Source: JAOTVV01 sp039591075 (lineage in GTDB: Bacteria > Gemmatimonadota > Gemmatimonadetes > Gemmatimonadales > GWC2-71-9). From it: a stretch of 64,000 nucleotides of DNA. Shown here piece by piece: positions 18,761-26,623 of this stretch. The notes under the pieces are model-generated. The model saw only the letters and a program-made list of their open reading frames with translations. It was not told the DNA's origin and did not search any database. The position numbers and the translations under genes are program-made. The stretch is taken from NCBI GenBank assembly GCA_039591075.1, contig JBDHEI010000005.1:1-64000 (forward strand), written 5' to 3'. Every line of letters starts with the position of its first letter. Position 1 is the first letter of the stretch.

Positions 18761-19468
18761 GTGAGAGGGCTGACTCACTACATCCCGATCGTCACGACGG
18801 TCATCGCGCTCGGGTTCGCGTCTGTGATTCTGCGTCGGTACTGGGAGCGTCGCAGCGGTCCGCATCTCCTGTGGTGGGGTATCGGTATCCTGCTCTACGG
18901 GGTGGGCACGGCCACGGAGGCGGCGGTCACTCTATTTGGCTGGAGCGCGCCAGTCTTCCGGGCCTGGTACATCTCCGGGGCGCTCCTCGGGGGCGCTCCG
19001 CTCGCTCAGGGCACCGTGTACCTGCTCATGCGGCGACCGGTGGCTAACCGGTTGGCCGTGGCACTGGTGCTCTGGGTGTCGGTCGCTGCCGTGTTCGTCA
19101 TGCTGTCCCCCATCGACTTCGCGCTGGTGGAGCCGCACCGGCTGTCGGGACGGGTGATGGGATGGACCTGGGTTCGCGCGTTCAGCCCCCTAGTGAACAC
19201 CTACGCAGCGATCTTCCTGATCGGTGGTGCCGTGTATTCGGCGATGCGCTTTCGGCGAAACACAGTCACGCACCACCGCTATGTTGGGAACGTGCTCATC
19301 GCCGTCGGTGCCCTGCTTCCCGGCATTGGCGGGACCGCGACACGCTTCGGACACGTCGAGGTTCTCTATGTCACGGAGCTCATCGGCCTCATCCTGATTT
19401 GGCTGGGTTACCGATGGAATGTTCGAACTCCCGTGGCGCTCGAGATACCCGGTGCCGTGGCCGCATGA
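18761..19468 (+). CDS. Multi-pass (about 7TM) membrane protein of unknown function
   Basis: A 235-residue protein with around seven evenly spaced hydrophobic helices (for example VTTVIALGFASVILRRYW, LLWWGIGILLYGVGTATEAA, LIGGAVYSAMRFRR, ELIGLILIWLGYRW). I do not recognise a named family. Its general look, short loops and a conserved-looking WERRSGPHLLWWGIGILLYG start, resembles the membrane-sensor part of some bacterial kinases, but it ends without any output domain. It follows the TonB receptor by 37 bp and may be co-transcribed. GTG 18761 is used as start. The 218 bp after it hold no gene or clear signal. Confidence 0.65.
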   Translation: MRGLTHYIPIVTTVIALGFASVILRRYWERRSGPHLLWWGIGILLYGVGTATEAAVTLFGWSAPVFRAWYISGALLGGAPLAQGTVYLLMRRPVANRLAVALVLWVSVAAVFVMLSPIDFALVEPHRLSGRVMGWTWVRAFSPLVNTYAAIFLIGGAVYSAMRFRRNTVTHHRYVGNVLIAVGALLPGIGGTATRFGHVEVLYVTELIGLILIWLGYRWNVRTPVALEIPGAVAA

Positions 19469-19686
19469 CGGGCCGGTCAGCACCGTTCGCGGCCACAGGG
19501 TGTGGCACGTAGCCATACCCAGACCGCTCCGGCGGTCATCTCCCCCAACGGCACGGGTCGCTTCGGCGGCCCGTGTTCGTTGCTGCCCTGGCACGGGAGC
19601 TCTGATCACGGCGCGCTGCTCGGTGGCCTTCTCCACGGCGGATCGGTATTGTTAGGACACAGCGCTCACAGGCGGATCAACGCACG

Positions 19687-20766
19687 GTGTCCCAACAGCA
19701 AGATCAGGAATCGCTCGAACACGTGATGCTCCTCGTGGGTGACTCGATCCGCGAGGGCCTCGAACATCGGCTCGGGCGCGAGGGGTTCGCCGTCGACGCG
19801 GTCGCCGACGAGCCCGAGGCACTGGATCGAATAGCGCAGAAAAGCTCGCAGCTCGCCGTCGTCGACCTGTCGCGCCCCGACGGCGACGGGGTGACCTTCG
19901 TTCAGCAGGCGCTCGGGAAAGATCCGGACTTGGCCATCGTCGTCTTGGCGGATCTGGAGGACGCGACGAGCGCCGCCATTTGCATCCAGCACGGCGCCTT
20001 CGAGTACGTCACCAAGCCTCTGGAGTTTGGGCAACTTCGGTTGGCTATCGACCGCGCGCTGCGGCGCCGAGGGACCGAGATCCAGAGTCAAGAGATCTCT
20101 GTCTGGCTCAAGCAGGAGTTGGTGGCGCGCACCGAGGAGCTGGAGCGGGAGCGACAGCGGCTGCAGCAAATCAACATTGCGACGCTCAGTGCATTGATCA
20201 ACGCGCTCGAGGCAAAGGATCCAGACTTCGTGGGGCACTCGGTCCGCGTGGGAGAGCTGTGCGCCTCGATCGCTGCCGAGATGCAGCTCGGAGACGATGA
20301 CATCGAGGCAGTGCGGGCTGCCGGGCGACTGCACGATCTCGGGAAGGTTGGGATGCGTGACGAGGTGTTGCGCAAGCAGGGACCGCTGACGCTCGAGGAG
20401 CAGAACCACGTCAGGGATCAGGTGCTCGTGGGATTTCGGATTCTTGCACCACTGTCGCATCTCGGCGCGGTTCGGCAGTATGTCCGCAGCCATCACGAGC
20501 AGTGGGACGGCAGCGGCTACCCGGACGGACTGAAGAGTGTCGAGATCCCGATTGGTGCACGCATCGTGTTTGCGGCGGAGATTTTCGATGCCATCACGAG
20601 CCCGAGACCGTACCAAGAGCGGCTGTCGAACGAGGCGGCGCTCGAACAGATGCGAAAGCTGGCCGGATCGAAGCTCGATCCGGCGGTCGTGGAGGCGTTG
20701 GCCGACGTGGTATTGCGCCGCAAGAGCCTCGCCTTCGTACGCGAATTCGATCGCGATGCCCAGTGA
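19687..20766 (+). CDS. Response regulator with HD-GYP domain
   Basis: A 359-residue protein: receiver (about 12-128; Asp60, Lys110), coiled linker (about 130-165) and an HD-GYP phosphodiesterase domain (about 168-350). Visible catalytic elements are EAKDPDFVGHSVRV, the HD pair in RLHDLGKVG (216-217), RSHHEQWDGSGYPDG with the GYP motif, and EIFDAITSPRPYQ. The usual His of the HPxxGxxIL motif is replaced: VRDQVLVGFRIL has Gln245 there, so one metal ligand is missing. HD-GYP enzymes hydrolyse cyclic di-GMP; activity here may be altered. GTG 19687 is used. It is the likely first gene of a pair with the small protein at 20831. Confidence 0.87.
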   Translation: MSQQQDQESLEHVMLLVGDSIREGLEHRLGREGFAVDAVADEPEALDRIAQKSSQLAVVDLSRPDGDGVTFVQQALGKDPDLAIVVLADLEDATSAAICIQHGAFEYVTKPLEFGQLRLAIDRALRRRGTEIQSQEISVWLKQELVARTEELERERQRLQQINIATLSALINALEAKDPDFVGHSVRVGELCASIAAEMQLGDDDIEAVRAAGRLHDLGKVGMRDEVLRKQGPLTLEEQNHVRDQVLVGFRILAPLSHLGAVRQYVRSHHEQWDGSGYPDGLKSVEIPIGARIVFAAEIFDAITSPRPYQERLSNEAALEQMRKLAGSKLDPAVVEALADVVLRRKSLAFVREFDRDAQ

Positions 20767-20830
20767 GGGCGTGGGGATCGACGCCGCAGCAGACGACTCA
20801 CCTCACCACCACAGGCCGTGGAGGATACGC

Positions 20831-21079
20831 ATGGGCGAAGCGATCACGCTCGATCATCTGGTGAAGAAGTTGGAGGGACTGCACGACGCGATGCGGAACG
20901 GAGAGCTGGAGCACGGCGAGTACGACCAGCGGCTTGCCCGCATGATTACCGAGCTCCGCGAGCGGAAGCTCGTAGCGGAGAGGCCGGAAATTCTCTCCAC
21001 TCTCCAAGACCTGGAACAACGCGGCGTCGTCACGGCGTCGGTTCGGAGCCATATCGCGAGCCGGCTGGGCCTCGCCTGA
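20831..21079 (+). CDS. Small helical protein (82 residues), unknown
   Basis: Starts at ATG 20831 with GGAGG about 8 bp upstream. The sequence is soluble, charged and predicted mostly helical (LDHLVKKLEGLHDAMRNGEL, LARMITELRERKLVAERPEI). No family recognised. It follows the HD-GYP regulator by 64 bp and is followed by a strong terminator, so it is probably the last gene of that unit and could modulate the regulator; that role is inferred only from position. Confidence 0.6.
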   Translation: MGEAITLDHLVKKLEGLHDAMRNGELEHGEYDQRLARMITELRERKLVAERPEILSTLQDLEQRGVVTASVRSHIASRLGLA

Positions 21080-21093
21080 GATGGTCCCGTCTG

Positions 21094-21123
21094 GGCTCCC
21101 GGCCGGCTCGCGGGCCGGGAGCC
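21094..21123 (+). terminator. Strong hairpin with short T run
   Basis: GGCTCCCGGCC (21094-21104) pairs perfectly with GGCCGGGAGCC (21113-21123) over 8 nt and is followed by GTTTCTCCTC. It ends the HD-GYP/small-protein unit and shows that the receptor gene downstream starts later than the ATG at 21081. Confidence 0.75.
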
Positions 21124-21173
21124 GTTTCTCCTCAAGCCATCCAACCGTCACCCATACCCGCCACCGCACGCGG

Positions 21174-23705
21174 GTGACCGCCGTCGTACAACGGGCCGTT
21201 GCGTGGAACCGGGCCGCGGGTTTCGCGCTGCTCGCGGCGTGCGTGTTCCCGGGATCGGCTATGGCGCAGACGGGCTTGCTCGTCGCTGCGCCGCAGGGGG
21301 TGGAGCAGTGGAACGCCGCGCTGCGCGAAGCCGTGGCCGAAGTCCGCTGGGCCCAGGGACCGGTGGGACTGGTGTTCCTGAGGAGTGGAGACGCCGCAGC
21401 CCGTGACTGGGGGAGCGCTCTCGACGCCTTGGTGCGCCGCGGGGCGGGCACTGTGGTGGTGGTCCCGATGCCGCAGGTCGACGTCGAAGAGTTCTTCGCC
21501 CTGCTCGAGGGCCTGCCCGGCCGCGACACCCTCCGTGTGGCTGGGCCGCCGCCGGAGCTGCCCCCGTTCGGTGTGGCCCGCTGGATCGAGTACGGTGCAG
21601 GAGCGGCCCTCTCGGGCCGGGCGGAGGTGATGGGCGGTCGTCCCCTCTATCGGCTGCCCCCGCTGAACGTCACGGCGACCCGAACGGTGCGCACCACGTT
21701 CGGCACGCCGTTCTCCGTGTCCGTCCTGGGGCGGGACGCCGTCACGACGCAGATGTCGAGCGGGGTCGCCGATGTGTTCCGCGACGTTCCGGGGCTGGAC
21801 GTCGAGGGCGTGGGGGCCAACCAGCGCCGACCGGCCATCCGCGGCTTGCTCGGTCAGCGAATCCTGCTCCTTGCCGACGGGCTCCGGCTCAACAACACCC
21901 GACGCCGTCAGGACTCCGGTGAGACCCCCGCGCTGTTCGACCCCACCGACATCGAGCGGATCGAGGTGGTACGGGGTGCCGCCTCGGTACTGTACGGGTC
22001 GGACGCCGTGGGCGGGGTGGTGAACCTCATCGAGCTCGCACCCCGCGCGGCCACGGTCGAGGCGCCGGTCCGCACCCGCGTCGGCATCCGGTACCGAACG
22101 GTCGATCGGCAGGTAAACCCATCGGGCAGCGTGACCGCCCGCATCGGCCCCCTGGCGGTCCGCGTTGCGGGGAGCTACCGACACGCCGATCCCTACTCGG
22201 CCCCCGGGGGGGCCTTCGGGACGGTGACGCTCGACGGCACGACCCGAGTCGAGGATACGGGCGTGCAGGATCATTCCGGCGCGGTCACGGTGGCCTACCA
22301 GGTCGCACCCCAACACGAGCTGTACGCGAAACACGAGCGCTACTGGGCCAACGATGCGGGCTTCGGGTTCGTCGACCCGGCGGTGCTGGGCGACGGCCTA
22401 CCGAGTGTGCAACTACTCTTTCCGGAGCAACGATTCACCCGCTCGACGGTGCGGTATCAAGGGGCGAACCTCGATCTCGTCGTCATCGATCGGCTCACTG
22501 TCGCTACATACTGGCAACAGAACGACCGGCAGTTCGACACCAACGTCTTCTCACCGCTTGGCCCGACGGCCCCGCCCGGAGCCGGGGTGCTGGTCGAGAG
22601 TCGGAGCTTCACGGATCTCGATACCTACGGCTTCCGGGTCGAGGCGCAGCGAGTGCTTGGCGGCGGACACGTGCTCACGTACGGGGTCGATCTCTTTCGG
22701 GATCGTGCCGAGGGTACGGACTCCACCCGGACGACGGTGACGATCGTTGGTCCACCGACGGTGACGGATCGGACCGCGCCCCGCGTCCCGACTGCGACGT
22801 TTCGGAGTCTGGGCGCGTTCGTGCAGGCAGAGGTGAATCTTGTCCACCAGGCCACGCTCATCTTGGGAATGCGTTATCAGAACGTGCGCACAGCAACGCG
22901 TCCCACCCCGGGGGTGACGGAGCCGTTGGTCGACGCCACGGATCGCACGTTGGTCGGCGCGGCCAATCTCCTGGTACGGCTCCGATCCGACCTGAATGTC
23001 GTGGCGTCGGCGGGCCGGGCGTTCCGGTCGCCGAACCTGGTCGAGCGCTTTTTCAGTGGGTCATCCCCGGACGGGCGCGGTGTTTGGATCAGGAATCCCG
23101 CTCTCGAGCCCGAGAAGAGCCTCAATCTGGAGCTGGGTCTGCGGTACCGCGGCCCCGTGGTCGAGGCCGACGCGTTCGCATTCCGAAACACAATCTTCGA
23201 TGGTATCCAGATCACGCCGACCGGACAGACCGTTAACGGCGTCCCCGAGTTCCAAAACCGAAATGTCGAAGAGCTCCGCTACTCGGGGATCGAACTGGCA
23301 GCGACCATCGACCTGTGGCGGGGGTTGTCCCTGCGTGGGGACTATACACGCTTGGTGACCCGGAACGTCACGGAACCCGACCGACCGCTGGGGGAGGGCT
23401 ATCCCTACCGCCTCCGGGGCGTGCTACGCTACGAGGGGCCGCGGAACTGGCTGTGGGGAGAGTATGTCGTTCGGCACCATGGGCGGCGGGACAGCGCGGA
23501 TCTCGGGACGAGTCCCATCCTTCCCTACATTCCGCCGTTCACGGTGCACACCGTCCGCGGCGGCGTGATCGTCCGCCGCGGCCTGCGTCTCGGGCTTGCC
23601 GTAGAAAACCTGACCAACGCGCTGTACGCCGAAGCCACCAACGTCGGCTTCTTCCGCCCCGAGCCGAAACGGAACGTCGTGCTCACGTCGTCGGTGGAAT
23701 TCTAG
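21174..23705 (+). CDS. TonB-dependent receptor with extra N-terminal CbiX-like domain
   Basis: An 843-residue receptor. After the signal peptide (AAGFALLAACVFPGSAMAQ) about 120 residues precede the plug. Their pattern, TGLLVAAPQGVEQWNAALRE, then GPVGLVFLRS and DALVRRGAGTVVVVPM, resembles a CbiX-type chelatase fold, but the catalytic His of that family are absent, so any such domain is degenerate. The plug follows (about 165-285; LNVTATRTVRTTFGTPFSV, VADVFRDVPGLDVEGVG, LLADGLRLNNTRRRQ), then the barrel, ending in LTSSVEF. It is a paralog of the receptor at 16528, which lacks the extra domain. GTG 21174 is used because the earlier ATG lies before the terminator hairpin. Ligand unknown. Confidence 0.85.
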   Translation: MTAVVQRAVAWNRAAGFALLAACVFPGSAMAQTGLLVAAPQGVEQWNAALREAVAEVRWAQGPVGLVFLRSGDAAARDWGSALDALVRRGAGTVVVVPMPQVDVEEFFALLEGLPGRDTLRVAGPPPELPPFGVARWIEYGAGAALSGRAEVMGGRPLYRLPPLNVTATRTVRTTFGTPFSVSVLGRDAVTTQMSSGVADVFRDVPGLDVEGVGANQRRPAIRGLLGQRILLLADGLRLNNTRRRQDSGETPALFDPTDIERIEVVRGAASVLYGSDAVGGVVNLIELAPRAATVEAPVRTRVGIRYRTVDRQVNPSGSVTARIGPLAVRVAGSYRHADPYSAPGGAFGTVTLDGTTRVEDTGVQDHSGAVTVAYQVAPQHELYAKHERYWANDAGFGFVDPAVLGDGLPSVQLLFPEQRFTRSTVRYQGANLDLVVIDRLTVATYWQQNDRQFDTNVFSPLGPTAPPGAGVLVESRSFTDLDTYGFRVEAQRVLGGGHVLTYGVDLFRDRAEGTDSTRTTVTIVGPPTVTDRTAPRVPTATFRSLGAFVQAEVNLVHQATLILGMRYQNVRTATRPTPGVTEPLVDATDRTLVGAANLLVRLRSDLNVVASAGRAFRSPNLVERFFSGSSPDGRGVWIRNPALEPEKSLNLELGLRYRGPVVEADAFAFRNTIFDGIQITPTGQTVNGVPEFQNRNVEELRYSGIELAATIDLWRGLSLRGDYTRLVTRNVTEPDRPLGEGYPYRLRGVLRYEGPRNWLWGEYVVRHHGRRDSADLGTSPILPYIPPFTVHTVRGGVIVRRGLRLGLAVENLTNALYAEATNVGFFRPEPKRNVVLTSSVEF

Positions 23706-23724
23706 GGGCCCACCCGCCCGGTTC

Positions 23725-23750
23725 GTGCGGGGCCCCGACGAGCCCCGCAC
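23725..23750. terminator. Bidirectional terminator between convergent genes
   Basis: GTGCGGGGC (23725-23733) pairs with GCCCCGCAC (23742-23750) around 8 nt. It lies between the ends of the receptor gene (plus) and the nitrite reductase gene (minus) and could serve both. Confidence 0.65.
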
Positions 23751-23765
23751 GCCAGCCGACAGCGG

Positions 23766-25724
23766 TTAGTAGACGTCCTCGGCCGTGTTGTGGACGTTGA
23801 ACTTGCCGGTCGGTGTCACGAGCCATTCAGCGCGGATCCGGTGCTTTTCGGTTAGCGTCTTGTCGTCGTAGATGACGAGCTCGCCCTTAGGATCCCAGAC
23901 GGACACCCAGACCTCGGTGCCGGCGCGGTTGTACTCGAAGTGCACTGCCCGCCCGCGGTCACCCACGGTCCAGCACCGATGGACTTTCGCTTCCTGCTTG
24001 GAGTAAACACAGGTCTGCCGGGCGCCGTCAGGGTCGTTGTTCAACGCCATGTCGAACCAGACCCATGCCGAGTTGGGGTGGGTCTTGAGGAAGAGACTCC
24101 CGGTACCAGTGAATGGCACCTGCCTCACCACCTTCCACGCGTGCTGGGGGTTGTTCGTCGGATCGGCGCCGTAGACCGACAGCAATCCTTGCCCGATGTG
24201 CGTGGTCGCGTTCACCCAGCCGAACTCCGGATCCTGCCAGTTGGCGCCGCGTCCTGGATGGGGACGAATGCCGGTTTCGAAGGCCGCGACCAGCTCCTGC
24301 TTCTCGGCGTCGATCACCACCATCTTGTTCCGCATGTTTGCCGCCACCAAGAAGTAGCGCCCCGATTGATCCCACCCGCCGTCGTGGAGGAACCGTTCTG
24401 CCGCAATACGCGAGACGATGGGGAAACCCGTCTTGGAGTAATCTACGATCGCCACGAAACCCGACTCCTTGAGCGCGACCATCCACACCGGACCGTTGTG
24501 CGACGCGACGATCGCCGCGACGCGGACTTCGGTGAGCGGCTCGTTGGTGTCGTAGGTGCTTCCTCCCACATCGGTCACCGACAGTGGCTCGAGGGTCAGT
24601 CCGTCGTAGACCACGTACTGCGGCGGCCAGTAACATCCCTCGATCAGGTAGCGGTCCTCGTATCCAGGGTACTTGCTCCCCTCCACGCTCCGAGCATCCG
24701 TGCAGCCCTGGACCTGCGCGACCAAGGTCGGCGTCTCGGTCCACAGGTCGATGAGCGTGACACGACCGTCACGGCCGATGGCGTAGAAGTAGCGCCCCGT
24801 GGATGACGACCGCAGGATGTGCACGGCGAAGCCGGTCTCGACCGTGGTAATGTGCTCGTAGGTGTCACCGTCGATGATCGCGACCTGGCCCGCGTCACGG
24901 AGAATCACGCCGAAATAGTTCTCCCAGTTGCGCTTGGTTTGTGGAGCCTTGGGTCGGCTGGCCACCGGGACCTTGAGACTCCAGCTTGCCCGGATCTCGC
25001 TGAGCGGCCGCTGCGGCGGATCGGGTGGTGGCAGTTGGATGAACTTGGCCATCAGGGTGAGCTGATCGGCCGAGAGAATGCCCTGGCGACCCCACGGCGG
25101 CATCCCGCCGGGGGTGCCGTTGGCCAGGATCGCGCGGATCGGCGCGGTCCCGATTTGGGTGGTGCGTTCGGGCTGGATGTTGGGGCCGGTGGCGCCTGCT
25201 CTGAGCGTGCCATGACAGCCCGCGCACCGATCGAAGTAGATGCGGCTGCCCTCCTCGAATGCTGTCGGGGTGAGCTCCACCGGACCGAGATCCTCGCTGG
25301 CGGCGACGGTGCGGCCTTCGCTCACTCGGGTGATGTAGTCGAGGACCTGGTCGATCTCCTCGTCGTTCAGGTTGGGCGACACCATCGGCACGTTGTTCCA
25401 CTCGGCCAGGATCGCGCGGCCGATCGAGTCCGTCTTGGTCATCCCGACGGGATCCCTGAGCCAGCGCACGAGCCAGTCGTGGTCGCGCACCTGGTGGATG
25501 TCCTTCAGGTCGGGTCCGATCCGCGGACCCTCTCCAATCGAGTGGCACGCGAAGCAGACGCGGTCGTAGATCTCCTTTCCCTGGTCGGCCGCGACGGTCA
25601 TTGCCTCTCCTCCCTCCCTCTCCCCGGAGCGGCATGCTCCCACGAACACGAGGAGCGCCACCGATCCGAGGATCACCGGGAAGGCCTGGCGGTATCCTGC
25701 AACACGACGTTGGAACGCACTCAT
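23766..25724 (-). CDS. nirS: Cytochrome cd1 nitrite reductase, diheme-c lipoprotein form
   Basis: A 652-residue protein that should reduce nitrite to nitric oxide in the periplasm. A lipobox (LLVFVGAC, Cys31) anchors it. Two cytochrome c domains follow, with CFACH (57-61) and CAGCH (167-171). The d1-heme propeller (about 270-652) shows VHILRSSSTGRYFYAIGRDG (His302, the likely d1 ligand), RFLHDGGWDQSGRYFLVAAN (His447), HPGRGANW, SLFLKTHPNSAWVW and the diagnostic C-terminus TPTGKFNVHNTAEDVY. Usual NirS has one c domain, about 560-600 residues and no lipid anchor. No heme d1 biosynthesis genes are nearby. ATG 25724 has GGAGGAAGTC directly upstream. It is divergent from an NsrR-like gene, which suggests nitric-oxide control. 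Confidence 0.88.
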   Translation of the reverse strand: MSAFQRRVAGYRQAFPVILGSVALLVFVGACRSGEREGGEAMTVAADQGKEIYDRVCFACHSIGEGPRIGPDLKDIHQVRDHDWLVRWLRDPVGMTKTDSIGRAILAEWNNVPMVSPNLNDEEIDQVLDYITRVSEGRTVAASEDLGPVELTPTAFEEGSRIYFDRCAGCHGTLRAGATGPNIQPERTTQIGTAPIRAILANGTPGGMPPWGRQGILSADQLTLMAKFIQLPPPDPPQRPLSEIRASWSLKVPVASRPKAPQTKRNWENYFGVILRDAGQVAIIDGDTYEHITTVETGFAVHILRSSSTGRYFYAIGRDGRVTLIDLWTETPTLVAQVQGCTDARSVEGSKYPGYEDRYLIEGCYWPPQYVVYDGLTLEPLSVTDVGGSTYDTNEPLTEVRVAAIVASHNGPVWMVALKESGFVAIVDYSKTGFPIVSRIAAERFLHDGGWDQSGRYFLVAANMRNKMVVIDAEKQELVAAFETGIRPHPGRGANWQDPEFGWVNATTHIGQGLLSVYGADPTNNPQHAWKVVRQVPFTGTGSLFLKTHPNSAWVWFDMALNNDPDGARQTCVYSKQEAKVHRCWTVGDRGRAVHFEYNRAGTEVWVSVWDPKGELVIYDDKTLTEKHRIRAEWLVTPTGKFNVHNTAEDVY

Positions 25725-25780
25725 GACTTCCTCCGACCTCCGTGGTGCACACGAGGTTTTACGGGTTGCAGCAACAGTAG

Positions 25781-25832
25781 TCTTGACAAGCGACACGAAT
25801 AATATCACGATTTGATCATGACGAAGTCAAGA
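25781..25832. promoter_or_regulatory. Operator/promoter region between nirS and NsrR-like gene
   Basis: The 148-bp divergent region is locally AT-rich, unlike its surroundings. TCTTGAC (25781-25787) and GTCAAGA (25826-25832) form an inverted pair that also places TTGAC on both strands as outward or inward -35-like boxes. Between them lie AATATCACGATTTGATCAT, with ATCA-N5-TGAT, and TGATCA. On the minus strand TATTAT (25804-25799) could be the nirS -10. An Rrf2-type operator here is likely by position; the exact site is not settled by eye. Confidence 0.45.
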
Positions 25833-25872
25833 ATAAACCACATTCTGCTTTCCTGCAGGGGAAGGCGAGCCC

Positions 25873-26286
25873 ATGCTGTCCGGGACCGCTGAATACGCGC
25901 TGCGCGCCGTCGTGTACTTGGCGCGGGAACGCGATCCCGGGAAACACCTCCGGGCCAACGATCTCGCTGAGGCGATCGACGTCCCCAAGAACTACCTGTC
26001 CAAGATCCTCCACGAGCTTTCGCGGGCCGGCGTACTGTGGTCGACCCGAGGCAAGGGTGGTGGGTTCCGGCTCGCTGTTCCCCCCGAGGAGTTGTCGCTT
26101 CTCAGCATTGTATCGCTCTTTGACCAGATCGGCGAGCGACGTCGGTGCCTGCTGGGACGACCCGAGTGCAGCGATAGTGATCCCTGTCCGGTTCACGGTC
26201 AGTGGAAATCCACCGCGGAGCAGATCGCCGCGTTCTTCCGCGACACAACGGTGTCCGACGTGATTGGCGCCGGGAGCCTCAGGTGA
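25873..26286 (+). CDS. nsrR: Rrf2-family Fe-S regulator, NsrR-like
   Basis: A 137-residue Rrf2 protein. The winged helix covers about 1-75 (LSGTAEYALRAVVYLARERD, YLSKILHELSRAGVLWSTRG). A three-cysteine cluster, Cys92, Cys99 and Cys105 in CLLGRPECSDSDPCPVHGQW, is spaced to hold an iron-sulfur cluster, close to the C-x5-C-x5-C pattern of the nitric-oxide sensor NsrR. Holo-NsrR represses denitrification and NO-detoxification genes and is released when NO destroys the cluster. Divergent placement from nirS supports this identity; another Rrf2 sensor such as an IscR or RirA type is less likely. The stop overlaps the cupin gene start by 4 bp. Confidence 0.82.
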   Translation: MLSGTAEYALRAVVYLARERDPGKHLRANDLAEAIDVPKNYLSKILHELSRAGVLWSTRGKGGGFRLAVPPEELSLLSIVSLFDQIGERRRCLLGRPECSDSDPCPVHGQWKSTAEQIAAFFRDTTVSDVIGAGSLR

Positions 26287-26603
26287 CTGCCGAGTCGAGC
26301 GGCGGTCCGATGCGGCTGGAGGAGCTCGTCGCCTACCAACCGGGGGCCATTGTCAGCCGGATCGTGCTCAAGCGCGACGGCGGCTCGGTTACCGTGTTTG
26401 CCTTCGATGCGGGCCAGAGCCTCGGCGAGCACACGGTGCCGCACGCGGCACTGGTACACGTCCTGGATGGCGACGCGGAGATCACCGTGGGTGGGACGGT
26501 GCATCGACTGCGCTCGGGACACATGGTTGAGCTCCCAGCCAACATCCCGCACGCGGTGATGGCCCCCGACCGTTTCAAGATGGTTCTCACGATGCTGAAG
26601 TAG
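26283..26603 (+). CDS. Small cupin-domain protein
   Basis: A 106-residue single-domain cupin. GQSLGEHTVPHAALVHVLDG is the first cupin motif and LRSGHMVELPANIPHAVMAP the second, with His residues placed as metal ligands. GTG 26283 overlaps the regulator's TGA, so it is translationally coupled to the NsrR-like gene; an ATG at 26310 is an alternative. Small cupins often accompany NsrR-controlled nitrogen-oxide genes, where their role, perhaps metal or NO-linked, is unproven. No substrate can be named. Confidence 0.75.
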   Translation: MTAESSGGPMRLEELVAYQPGAIVSRIVLKRDGGSVTVFAFDAGQSLGEHTVPHAALVHVLDGDAEITVGGTVHRLRSGHMVELPANIPHAVMAPDRFKMVLTMLK

Positions 26604-26623
26604 GGTACCCCGTGCCCCCGTGC

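Noticed and set aside
21081..21173. ATG at 21081 as start of the second TonB receptor
   Set aside because: A strong terminator hairpin lies at 21094-21123 inside that extension, and the signal peptide begins after GTG 21174.
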